Shown piece after piece: positions 19,687-26,947 of a DNA stretch of 37,512 nucleotides; positions within the stretch are counted from its first letter, which is position 1, and each line of letters begins with the position of its first letter. This DNA is from JAGPKI01 sp052034135 (GTDB taxonomy: Bacteria > Caldisericota > Caldisericia > UBA6126 > JAGPKI01), in the NCBI GenBank assembly GCA_052034135.1, contig JBPOJC010000114.1, forward strand, positions 1 through 37,512, read 5' to 3'. The notes under the pieces are model-generated. The model was not told the origin of the DNA. It searched no databases and saw only the letters and a program-made list of their open reading frames with translations. Both the position numbers and the translations under genes were made by a program.

Positions 19687-20607
19687 TTAAAAAGTCTCGG
19701 GGTCAATTGCTTTCCCGTCCCTTCTTACTTCATAATGAACATGTGAATGAGTCGCAGTGCCAGTTGCTCCAGCTTTAGCTATAATTTGCCCTCTTTTTAC
19801 TTTATCACCAACATTAACAAGTAACTTGGAGCAATGAGCGTATAAAGTTTCTATTCCATCACGATGATAAATTTTCACAGTATAACCATAACCTCCTGCC
19901 CATCCAGCTTCATTAACTATACCATCAGCAGTTGCTTTAACAGGAGAACCATAAGAAGCAGTAATATCAGCCCCTGTGTGAAAATCAGGAATTCTGAATA
20001 TTGGATGTATTCTCCAACCAAATCCTGGACTTATTGAACCAGAAACTGGAAAACCTCTCGGAGTTTTGGCGTCCAACTCTTTGTAATCGTCAGCAGAAGC
20101 TTTACCTATCTCTAAATCTCTTTTCCGCTGTTCAGCAAAAGAGTCAAGCTTATTTACCTCTTCTTCCAGAGAAAGAACGTAAGAAAGGCTAAAATCTACT
20201 CCTGTAAAATAACCTAAATTTTTCTCGGAATTTTTAAAATAATCCTCTACATTTAATTCTTTTTTCTCCAACCCCAAAGTATTTCGCACTTCTTTATTCA
20301 AACTTTCAATATAGGGAAGTTTTTCTTTTATTTTATTAATTGATTCTCTTATCTTGGAAGTTTCACTTTCAATTGAGTATAATTCATCAGCCATTATTTG
20401 CTGCTTTTCTTGGACTGAAAAACTTGTAGCTTTCACGTATTCAGCTCTATAAAAAGAAAAACTGCTTACAAACCGAAAAATAAACATAGAAAAAGCAAAG
20501 ATAGCAATTATTATTAAATACAATAAACTTTTCGTTATACGGAAAGAGCGGGACGAACCTCGCTCCGGTATATAAATAATACTAAAACTTTTCTCTTTTT
20601 CTGCCAT
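19687..20607 (-). CDS. Membrane-anchored M23 metallopeptidase, active site intact
   Basis: A 306-residue cell-wall endopeptidase candidate: N-terminal cytoplasmic stretch rich in charged residues, one membrane helix (about residues 28-48), a coiled-coil region (about 60-170), and a C-terminal LytM domain (about 185-306). The catalytic zinc residues are present: HTGADI (His about 209, Asp about 213), YAH, and HVHYE near residue 290. It should cut peptide crosslinks in peptidoglycan, outside the membrane. I chose the ATG at 20607, preceded by GAGGAG; the longer reading needs a TTG at 20676. It is the first gene of the M23-M23-bactofilin operon, downstream of a good promoter at 20663-20690. Confidence 0.9.
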   Translation of the reverse strand: MAEKEKSFSIIYIPERGSSRSFRITKSLLYLIIIAIFAFSMFIFRFVSSFSFYRAEYVKATSFSVQEKQQIMADELYSIESETSKIRESINKIKEKLPYIESLNKEVRNTLGLEKKELNVEDYFKNSEKNLGYFTGVDFSLSYVLSLEEEVNKLDSFAEQRKRDLEIGKASADDYKELDAKTPRGFPVSGSISPGFGWRIHPIFRIPDFHTGADITASYGSPVKATADGIVNEAGWAGGYGYTVKIYHRDGIETLYAHCSKLLVNVGDKVKRGQIIAKAGATGTATHSHVHYEVRRDGKAIDPETF

Positions 20608-20662
20608 TTGCTCCTCAGCTCTAAAATAAATGTTAGAAACTTTCAAAGCTATTTTTTCTAAA

Positions 20663-20690
20663 ATTAAAATAAACAAAAAAGATTTGTCAA
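20663..20690 (-). promoter_or_regulatory. Promoter of the M23-M23-bactofilin operon
   Basis: On the minus strand a perfect TTGACA (20685-20690) and TTTAAT (20663-20668, five of six) are separated by 16 bp, 56 bp upstream of the ATG at 20607. The -35 lies within the distal arm of the hairpin at 20684-20734. Confidence 0.6.
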
Positions 20691-20734
20691 GGCTTTAGAA
20701 AAAAATATTAAAAAAATATTTAAAGCCTTGACAA
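20684..20734 (-). terminator. Hairpin that may end the ferredoxin transcript and overlaps the next promoter
   Basis: Perfect 14-bp arms TTGTCAAGGCTTTA (20684-20697) and TAAAGCCTTGACAA (20721-20734) enclose an A/T-only loop of 23 nt. Read on the minus strand it is followed by ATCTTTTTTG, so it fits a terminator for the ferredoxin gene ending at 20762. Because the arms contain TTGACA, the same bases supply the -35 box of the operon downstream. Confidence 0.65.
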
Positions 20735-20761
20735 ACTTGAGCTAAAAATTTAGCTTCCTCT

Positions 20762-20950
20762 TTACTTTTCCTCCATAACTATACACTCTAAAGGACATAC
20801 TTCAGCACATGTCCCATCACCATCACAGGTTTCAGGTCGTACAAGAACTACAACATCATCAACTAGCTCCAATGAATTAGTTGGGCAATTTTCGATGCAT
20901 ATCCCACAACCAGTACAACATTCTTTGTCAATCGTAGGTCTTTTAGCCAT
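20762..20950 (-). CDS. Small 2[4Fe-4S]-type ferredoxin with an Asp in place of one cluster Cys
   Basis: A 62-residue low-potential electron carrier of the clostridial type. The first cluster motif is canonical, CTGCGICIENCP (about residues 12-23). The second reads CDGDGTCAEVCP, i.e. C-x2-D-x2-C-x3-C-P: the second Cys is an Asp. In known CxxD ferredoxins the Asp ligates an easily lost iron, allowing [3Fe-4S]/[4Fe-4S] interconversion. A further Cys follows (LEC). The gene has a strong AAAGGAGG ribosome binding site, its own promoter and probably its own terminator, so it seems to be a separately expressed carrier whose partner enzymes are not in the window. Confidence 0.93.
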   Translation of the reverse strand: MAKRPTIDKECCTGCGICIENCPTNSLELVDDVVVLVRPETCDGDGTCAEVCPLECIVMEEK

Positions 20951-21004
20951 TAAATAAAAGCCTCCTTTTTCAAATATAATTTTTTTATGGTTTTATTTTT
21001 ATAG

Positions 21005-21032
21005 TTTATACCTTAAAAATAACTCTTTTCAA
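21005..21032 (-). promoter_or_regulatory. Promoter of the ferredoxin gene
   Basis: On the minus strand TTGAAA (21027-21032) and TATAAA (21005-21010) are separated by 16 bp, about 55 bp upstream of the ATG at 20950. Confidence 0.5.
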
Positions 21033-21053
21033 CAATTAAACTTTTTATTATTT

Positions 21054-21059
21054 TATAAT
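21054..21059 (+). promoter_or_regulatory. -10 box for the chrA pair, with almost no leader
   Basis: TATAAT at 21054-21059 would place the transcript start near 21066, only a few bases ahead of the ATG at 21070, and no Shine-Dalgarno is present. No strong -35 is seen. Confidence 0.4.
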
Positions 21060-21069
21060 AAAAGTTGAT

Positions 21070-21606
21070 ATGAAAAATTTTAATTTAAACTTATCTCTTT
21101 TCTTAACATTTCTTAAAGTAGGTGCTTTAACATTTGGTGGCGGTTATGCAATGATTGGAATACTAAAAGAAGAGATAGTTGAGAAAAAGAAGTGGCTTAA
21201 TGAAAAAGAATTTTTTGAGATTACCGCGATAGCAGAAATGACCCCAGGTCCCATTGCAATTAATATGGCAACATTTGTTGGAAGAAAGTTTGGAGGATTC
21301 ATTGGAGCGATTTTTGCTACAACAGGTGTGGTGCTACCTTCATTTTTAATAATTTTAACAATAGCTATTTTTTCAGGGAAGTTTTTAGAAAATACTTATG
21401 TTAAAAGTTTTATATATGGAGTTATTGTAGCCATTGTCGCACAGCTTGCAAAAGTAAGTTTTAATTTTATTAAAGGAATTAAAAAAACAGTTTTAACAAT
21501 TTCCATATTTTTCGCATCATTGTTATGCGCATTGTTTCTAAATATAAGTGTTTTCTACATTATTTTAGCTTCTGGTTTAATAGGAATTATATTAGAAAGG
21601 AACTGA
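21070..21606 (+). CDS. Chromate transporter-like protein, short (single-domain) ChrA, copy 1
   Basis: A 178-residue membrane protein of the CHR family, one of two adjacent single-domain proteins that together correspond to a full-length ChrA. The family signatures are 'VGALTFGGGYAMIGILKEEI' (about residues 16-35) and 'AEMTPGPIAINMATFVGRKF' (about 57-76), followed by hydrophobic segments. CHR proteins are known for chromate efflux, but many paired short forms in anaerobes have no tested substrate; sulfate or another oxyanion is possible. It is separated by 15 bp from copy 2, with which it presumably forms a heterodimer. Confidence 0.9.
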   Translation: MKNFNLNLSLFLTFLKVGALTFGGGYAMIGILKEEIVEKKKWLNEKEFFEITAIAEMTPGPIAINMATFVGRKFGGFIGAIFATTGVVLPSFLIILTIAIFSGKFLENTYVKSFIYGVIVAIVAQLAKVSFNFIKGIKKTVLTISIFFASLLCALFLNISVFYIILASGLIGIILERN

Positions 21607-21621
21607 AACTTTATAAAAAAG

Positions 21622-22134
21622 ATGCTCATAAAATTATTCACAACATTTTTTCTAATTGGACTTTTCACCATTGGTGGCGGGTATGCAATGATTCCAGTTA
21701 TTCAAAAGGAAGTTCTTTTAAATAGATGGCTCACTTCCCAACAATTCAATGAAATTCTTGCAATTGCAGAAATGACCCCAGGTCCTATTGCAATCAATAT
21801 GGCGACATTTGTTGGATACAAAATGAATGGCATCTTGGGCGCGATTTTTGCAACAACTGGAGTGGTGCTACCTTCATTCATAATAATTCTCCTAATTTAT
21901 AAAGCCTACGAGAAATATAAAAAAAATAAATTTGTAAGAAAATTTATGAGTGGAATACTTCCAGCTGTAAGTGCAATTATAGCAAGTGCTGCAATAACAA
22001 TTGGGAAAGATACAATTACCTCACCGCTCGCATTAATACTATTTATATGCACATTTATTATTCTATATAGAACTAAGTTAAACTTAATATTTGTTTTACT
22101 GATCTCTGGAATAATAGGATTATTTATCTTTTAA
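21622..22134 (+). CDS. Chromate transporter-like protein, short ChrA, copy 2
   Basis: A 170-residue CHR-family membrane protein, tandem duplicate of the gene just upstream. It repeats 'TIGGGYAMIPVIQKEV' and 'AEMTPGPIAINMATFVGYKM' and is clearly similar along the N-terminal 100 residues, even at DNA level (for example around 21226-21285 versus 21763-21822); the C-terminal thirds have diverged. Both copies retain the GGGYAM motif. It should be inserted antiparallel to its partner, as in other paired short CHR proteins. No Shine-Dalgarno is obvious, so it may depend on coupling with copy 1. Its stop is 6 bp from the stop of the convergent GH130 gene, with no visible terminator. Confidence 0.9.
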   Translation: MLIKLFTTFFLIGLFTIGGGYAMIPVIQKEVLLNRWLTSQQFNEILAIAEMTPGPIAINMATFVGYKMNGILGAIFATTGVVLPSFIIILLIYKAYEKYKKNKFVRKFMSGILPAVSAIIASAAITIGKDTITSPLALILFICTFIILYRTKLNLIFVLLISGIIGLFIF

Positions 22135-22140
22135 AATTAC

Positions 22141-23121
22141 TTAGAAAATACTGTAATACTTACATTCCGTAAGACCCTGACTTGGACAACTTTTCATAAA
22201 AGAGAGAAAATCTGATAATTTAGCTATCGCAAGAGCAACTACAGTATCTGCTGCACCATAATAAAGCTTAAGCTCATCGTTTTGTTTATTAACTATTACT
22301 CCAGTGGGAAAAACCACTCCTGGAACATCTCCTATAACCTCATATTCTTCTTTTGGCGCAAATATCCATTTATCAGTTCTTGAAATAACTTTTGTCGGAT
22401 CGTCCAAATCTAACAATGCTGCCCCTACTCTATAAAGCTTACCGGAAGCTGTGTCTCTAACACCATGATATATTATTAACCAACCCTCTTCTGTTTCAAT
22501 TGGTGGAGGACCTAACCCAACTCTATTACTGTCCCACCAACCAGGTCTTGGAGATATTAATATTTGGTGTTCACCCCAATGTATTAGATCAGGTGAAAAA
22601 GATATCCATATATGTGCCTCTCCCCTAATAATAGGTCTATGAATTAAAGCATATCTACCTTTAATAAGTCTTGGAAAGAGAGATGCATCCTTATCTTCGG
22701 GTGGGACTAAAGCTCCAAACCTTTCAAAATTTTTAAAATCCTTTGTTAATATTAAAGAGACCAAAGGACCTCCTCTTGAAAAAGATACATAAGTAATTGC
22801 ATACTCTTTATGATCAGAAAGCCAAACTATTCTTGGGTCTTCTAATCCCCATCTTTCCTCCATAGAATATTCATCTGGAGCAAGAGTTGGGTTAGGAGAT
22901 ATTTCCCAATTACTTTTTCCGTCAGGGCTTTTGGCAATTGTAAAATGAGAGAAACCTCGCAGATCTTCAACTCTTACTAAAAGTAAAGTTTCACCATTTA
23001 ATTCAATAGCTCCAGGATTAAAAACAGAATTAACCGGATAGGGCCATTTATCTGCTGTAAGAATAGGATTGCCTTTATAACGGCGTAAGAAATGATTTGG
23101 ATAAAGAATATCTTTTTCCAT
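22141..23121 (-). CDS. Glycoside hydrolase/phosphorylase family 130 protein
   Basis: A 326-residue five-bladed propeller enzyme of GH130, a family of phosphorylases and hydrolases acting on beta-mannosides. Visible signatures: 'GNPILTADKWPYPVNSVFNP' (about residues 16-35), 'WGLEDPRIV' with the proposed catalytic Asp (about 90-98), 'HRPIIRGEAHIW', 'WWDSNRVGLGPPPIETEEGW', 'IIYHGV' and the C-terminal 'LYYGAADTVVALAIA'. The exact linkage or product is not readable from motifs. There is no signal peptide, so it acts in the cytoplasm, perhaps on mannosides from storage, osmolyte or surface glycans. GAGGAGG precedes the ATG and the gene is 20 bp downstream of the stalk-protein gene, the last of a minus-strand run. 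Confidence 0.9.
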   Translation of the reverse strand: MEKDILYPNHFLRRYKGNPILTADKWPYPVNSVFNPGAIELNGETLLLVRVEDLRGFSHFTIAKSPDGKSNWEISPNPTLAPDEYSMEERWGLEDPRIVWLSDHKEYAITYVSFSRGGPLVSLILTKDFKNFERFGALVPPEDKDASLFPRLIKGRYALIHRPIIRGEAHIWISFSPDLIHWGEHQILISPRPGWWDSNRVGLGPPPIETEEGWLIIYHGVRDTASGKLYRVGAALLDLDDPTKVISRTDKWIFAPKEEYEVIGDVPGVVFPTGVIVNKQNDELKLYYGAADTVVALAIAKLSDFLSFMKSCPSQGLTECKYYSIF

Positions 23122-23141
23122 AAAACTTACCTCCTCTAAAT

Positions 23142-25352
23142 CTATAATTCAATTCTCACTTCTTTAAGCTCAGCATCCCAAAAAACTTCTGCACCAAAAG
23201 CCTCGGATATAAACCTTATAGGTACAAAAGTTCTACCATTCTTTATTTCGGGCGCTTCTAATAAAGAAAATTCTTTACCATCAACATAAGCTTTTTTTGA
23301 GTCTATGAGTAATATAATGGTCTTACCTTCAAAAATAATTTTTACCTGACCTTTTCCTATACTGGCATCCCAAAAAACTTCTGCTCCAAAAGCCTCGGAT
23401 ATAAACCTTATAGGTACAAAAGTCACTCCGTTCTTAATATAAGGAGGAACATCAAGCAAAACCTTATTGTTTCCAACAAAAGCCTCTGTTTTACCAATGT
23501 ATAGTTTTACAATTAACTTTTCTTTTGAAATATTTAAATTAATTGGGATCTCTGCTTCTCCTCCGTTTGATTTTATAACTAATGTATCTTTGTATTCACC
23601 TTTCTTAAGAGGCTCTTTGAAAGTTAAAATTACTTCTTTGCTTTCTCTGCTCTTAAGTGAAAATTTGCTACTTGAAACTTTAAATACTGTATTTTCCTCT
23701 TTTAAACGTATTTCTACATCTAATTTGCTTCCACCATCATTCTTTACAATGAAAGTAAAGGAAAAAGATTCTTTTTCTTTTAAAGTAATTGATATTTCCT
23801 TTACTTCTTTTGAATCTTTACCCAATATAGATAATATTGGTGGTGGTTCTAAGCATCGTATTTTAACCGGTACTGCGATATCGCCAGCATTTGACTTTAT
23901 AGTTAACTCACACGTGTAACTCTTTCCTGCTTCTAATAATTTCAAATCAACAATAACGCCAACTTCAAGGTTTCCTTTTTCTTCAATAGAAAAACTTGCT
24001 TGTTCAACTTTTAACCAGTCAACAGGAGAACTAATACTCCCCTCTAAGGTCTTGTTTCCATAATTTTTGATAATAATAACTTTTCTAATATTATCAGGTA
24101 AATCGCCAATAACTACATCGCCAAAATCTAAAGATTCAGGTTCAACAACTAATTTAGAAGAAACAACTTTTATAGTAACTGGAATTTCTGCATCTCCGCC
24201 ATCACTATTTATATTAATCGTGCCCTTGTATTCACCTGGCTCCACTAAAGAAGTATCTGCTTCTACCTTTATTTTTACTGAGTTAGCTTCAAAACTTTTT
24301 TTAGAAAAAGAAATAAAGCTTAAATCAGTTTTTAAACTACCTTTAATTGGTCCCTCTTTTTTATTGCGAATATTTAGCTCAAGAGTGATTTTTTCGCCTT
24401 TGCTTATTTCTCCAAAGTTGAGCTCATAGGGGGAATAGTCGAGTTCTGGTTTTGGAAGAAATTTAAATTTAACATTAATAGTTTTAGATCCTCCATTTGA
24501 TTCGACAAAAAGTTTTTCTAAAAACTCTCTCGATCCAAAATCTTTTCCTGCAGCACTTACACTTATCTCAAGTTTTTCAAGAAATGATAAAGAAAACTTA
24601 TCCGCAGAAACTTTAAGTTTTCCAGATGACGGTTTTATTGAACCTTCCAATTTACCAGTAGTGCCAATATTTGTTATAGTAAACTTACCTGTTAATTCAC
24701 CATCAAAAGGAGCTGTGCCTAAATTAAGTTCTTCAGATGAAACTTCTAAAGTAGGTTTACTTGGGCGCTCTATACCAAGTTCATAAACATATAAGCTATT
24801 ATCAGGAGCTCTATCATACAAATAAAATGTGTTTTGCTCTAATTTCCAGGTTTGAATATTAAAACTGATTTTCTTCTTATCTTTTATATCAATTGCATCT
24901 TTTTTTATAGAGAATTCTACAAAATCAGAGACTTCATCCATTTTGACTATACTTACCTCAAGATTTATTTTCTCAAGACCTGCACCTCCAGTTGCACCAT
25001 GAATCCACTTATATGTATAAATGGTATTTTTACTTCCATCTTTTCTCATAAGAATAAGATATTCAAATGGATCAAATGAATCAAAACTACTTGTTCCATC
25101 AATATCGATGCAGAGACCAACTAATCCAGTTTTCTCATTTTTAAAATTAAAAGTACCATATGGATAAACTTTGAAAAATATTTTATTTGGCTCATCTTTC
25201 ACATAAACTTCTTTAATATCAAAAGCATTCGGTGTATCCATTGGATCTTCAATTACCTTCTCGTAAACATTAGAGGCTGTTGAATTATAAATGGAACCAA
25301 ATAAAACAATTAATATTAAGAGACAAACAACATTCCTTCTTAAAAACTTCAT
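23142..25352 (-). CDS. Secreted multi-domain protein with C-terminal copper-amine-oxidase-N (stalk) domain
   Basis: A 736-residue exported protein. It has a signal peptide (about 1-27), an N-terminal module (about 30-200) resembling CBM9/DOMON-like beta-sandwiches, then about four successive DUF1573/BACON-like beta modules (about 205-620), each with a 'LNFGEISKGEKITLELNIRN'-like opening and an 'ESNGGSKTINV'-like end, and a stalk domain (about 625-736) with two nearly identical 'TFVPIRFISEAFGAEVFWDA' motifs. The DNA of those two motifs is also nearly identical (23174-23230 and 23367-23424). The modules match those of the PQQ/stalk protein at 13442-16015. Its ATG overlaps the iscU stop (ATGA), so it is translationally coupled to iscU, an unexpected partner. 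Confidence 0.85.
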   Translation of the reverse strand: MKFLRRNVVCLLILIVLFGSIYNSTASNVYEKVIEDPMDTPNAFDIKEVYVKDEPNKIFFKVYPYGTFNFKNEKTGLVGLCIDIDGTSSFDSFDPFEYLILMRKDGSKNTIYTYKWIHGATGGAGLEKINLEVSIVKMDEVSDFVEFSIKKDAIDIKDKKKISFNIQTWKLEQNTFYLYDRAPDNSLYVYELGIERPSKPTLEVSSEELNLGTAPFDGELTGKFTITNIGTTGKLEGSIKPSSGKLKVSADKFSLSFLEKLEISVSAAGKDFGSREFLEKLFVESNGGSKTINVKFKFLPKPELDYSPYELNFGEISKGEKITLELNIRNKKEGPIKGSLKTDLSFISFSKKSFEANSVKIKVEADTSLVEPGEYKGTININSDGGDAEIPVTIKVVSSKLVVEPESLDFGDVVIGDLPDNIRKVIIIKNYGNKTLEGSISSPVDWLKVEQASFSIEEKGNLEVGVIVDLKLLEAGKSYTCELTIKSNAGDIAVPVKIRCLEPPPILSILGKDSKEVKEISITLKEKESFSFTFIVKNDGGSKLDVEIRLKEENTVFKVSSSKFSLKSRESKEVILTFKEPLKKGEYKDTLVIKSNGGEAEIPINLNISKEKLIVKLYIGKTEAFVGNNKVLLDVPPYIKNGVTFVPIRFISEAFGAEVFWDASIGKGQVKIIFEGKTIILLIDSKKAYVDGKEFSLLEAPEIKNGRTFVPIRFISEAFGAEVFWDAELKEVRIEL

Positions 25353-25726
25353 AATTTACCCTCCTCTTTTTTCTTATAGTCTTCAATGGCTGCTTTTAAG
25401 GCATCTGCTCCAAGATTTGAGCAGTGATACTTATTTGGCGGCAACCCTCCTAAAGCTTCAGCAACCATTTTATTTGTGATTTCAAGTACTTCATCGATTG
25501 TTTTGCCAATAGCCATCTCGGATACCATGGAAGAAACTGCTATGGCTGCTACACAGCCAAAAGTTTTATATTTAACATCTATAAGTTTATTATCTTCAAC
25601 TTTTATATAAAACGTCATTATATCGCCACATACAGGATTTCCAACCTCCCCCACACCATCCGCATCCTCTATTTCGCCAACATTCCTTGGATTCTTAAAA
25701 TGTTCAATTACTTTCTCATTATACAT
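25349..25726 (-). CDS. iscU: Iron-sulfur cluster scaffold IscU
   Basis: A 125-residue scaffold on which [2Fe-2S]/[4Fe-4S] clusters are built from sulfur supplied by IscS. The three conserved cysteines are visible in 'GEVGNPVCGDIM' (about residues 26-37), 'KTFGCVAAIAVSS' (about 54-66) and 'PPNKYHCSNLGADAL' (about 97-111). The N-terminal 'MYNEKVIEHFKNPRNVGEI' is typical of the IscU/NifU-N forms of anaerobes. It lies 18 bp downstream of iscS with a strong AGGAGG. No IscR, HscA/B or ferredoxin is in this operon; this minimal iscS-iscU pair is common in anaerobes. Confidence 0.96.
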   Translation of the reverse strand: MYNEKVIEHFKNPRNVGEIEDADGVGEVGNPVCGDIMTFYIKVEDNKLIDVKYKTFGCVAAIAVSSMVSEMAIGKTIDEVLEITNKMVAEALGGLPPNKYHCSNLGADALKAAIEDYKKKEEGKL

Positions 25727-25744
25727 AAATACCTCCTAAATATA

Positions 25745-26905
25745 TTATTCCTTATATAGAGGCGAGATTTTTCTGAGTTTTAAAACAATTTCTGGTAAAA
25801 CTTCTAAAAATTTATCTACCTCTTTTTCTGTATTGTCTAAACCCAAAGTTATGCGAAGAGAACCCTGGGCATCAACCGGATCAAGCCCTATTGCGCTAAG
25901 AACATGTGAAATTTTTAAAGAATGGGAGCTGCAAGCAGAACCAGTTGAAACCGCAAAACCTTCTGCGTCCAGCAAGAGAATCAAAGATTCTCCTTCAATG
26001 TATTTTATGGAAAAATTGGCATTTCCGGGAAGCCTGTTTTCTCTGTCACCATTTAAAATAACATAAGGTATTTCAGAGATAACTCCATCAATAATTTTAT
26101 CTCGTAATTTCGCAGTTTGACTCATTCTTTTATCGAGTTCAGAAATTGCTAAAAAGGAGGCTTTACCCAAACCAACAATTCCAGGAGTATTGTAAGTCCC
26201 TGATCTTTTACCCTTTTCATGTCCTCCGCCATCCATTAATGGCATTATTCTTGTACCTTTCCTTATATAAATTGCACCAACTCCTTTAGGACCATAAAAC
26301 TTATGAGCCGATAGTGAAAGCAAATCGCAACCTAAAGAATCAACATTCACTGGATAATTTCCAACAGCCTGGACAGCATCAGTGTGTAAATATACTCCTC
26401 TTTCTTTTGTAATTTTACCTATTTCTTCTATAGGTTCGATTGTTCCTATTTCGTTATTAGCAAGCATTACTGAAACTAATATGGTATCACTTCTTATATT
26501 TTTCTTTACATCATCAGGGTTAACAAACCCTTTTCCATCAACCGGAAGAATAGTAATTTCATATCCTAATTTTCTTAAGCTTAGTGCAGCATTTAAAACT
26601 GCATGATGCTCAACGCTACTTACAATTATGTGCTTTCCCTTATCCCTTAAAGCAAGCGCTACACCTTTTATAGCCATATTATCAGATTCAGTGCCAGAAG
26701 AGGTAAAGTAAATTTCAGATACATCTGCTCCAATTAGTTTCGCTACACTGTCACGGGCATCCTCAATAGCTTCAGAAGCCTCAACTCCTTCATAGTGTAA
26801 GCTTGATGCATTACCGAACTTATCAGAAAAATATGGTAGCATAGCTTCTAAAACTTCTTTACGAACTGGTGTAGTAGCAGCATGATCAAAATAAATTCTA
26901 TTCAT
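25745..26905 (-). CDS. iscS: Cysteine desulfurase IscS/NifS
   Basis: A 386-residue PLP enzyme that takes sulfur from cysteine and passes it as a persulfide to IscU and other acceptors. The N-terminal 'IYFDHAATTPVRKEVLEAM', the PLP Lys in 'SLSAHKFYGPKGVGA' (about residue 203), and the mobile Cys loop 'VSTGSACSSHSLKISHVL' (about 320-337) are all present; the loop is the group I (IscS/NifS) type. It is followed by iscU after 18 bp and preceded by a 42-bp gap after the solute-binding protein gene. No Shine-Dalgarno stands out upstream of the ATG, which lies in AT-rich DNA. Confidence 0.96.
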   Translation of the reverse strand: MNRIYFDHAATTPVRKEVLEAMLPYFSDKFGNASSLHYEGVEASEAIEDARDSVAKLIGADVSEIYFTSSGTESDNMAIKGVALALRDKGKHIIVSSVEHHAVLNAALSLRKLGYEITILPVDGKGFVNPDDVKKNIRSDTILVSVMLANNEIGTIEPIEEIGKITKERGVYLHTDAVQAVGNYPVNVDSLGCDLLSLSAHKFYGPKGVGAIYIRKGTRIMPLMDGGGHEKGKRSGTYNTPGIVGLGKASFLAISELDKRMSQTAKLRDKIIDGVISEIPYVILNGDRENRLPGNANFSIKYIEGESLILLLDAEGFAVSTGSACSSHSLKISHVLSAIGLDPVDAQGSLRITLGLDNTEKEVDKFLEVLPEIVLKLRKISPLYKE

Positions 26906-26947
26906 AAATTTAACCCCTACTCATGCTTGTTAAATTCATAATATAAA

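Noticed and set aside
20669..20676. TTG start for the active M23 gene at 20676
   Set aside because: It overlaps the predicted promoter (-10 at 20663-20668); the ATG at 20607 follows GAGGAG.
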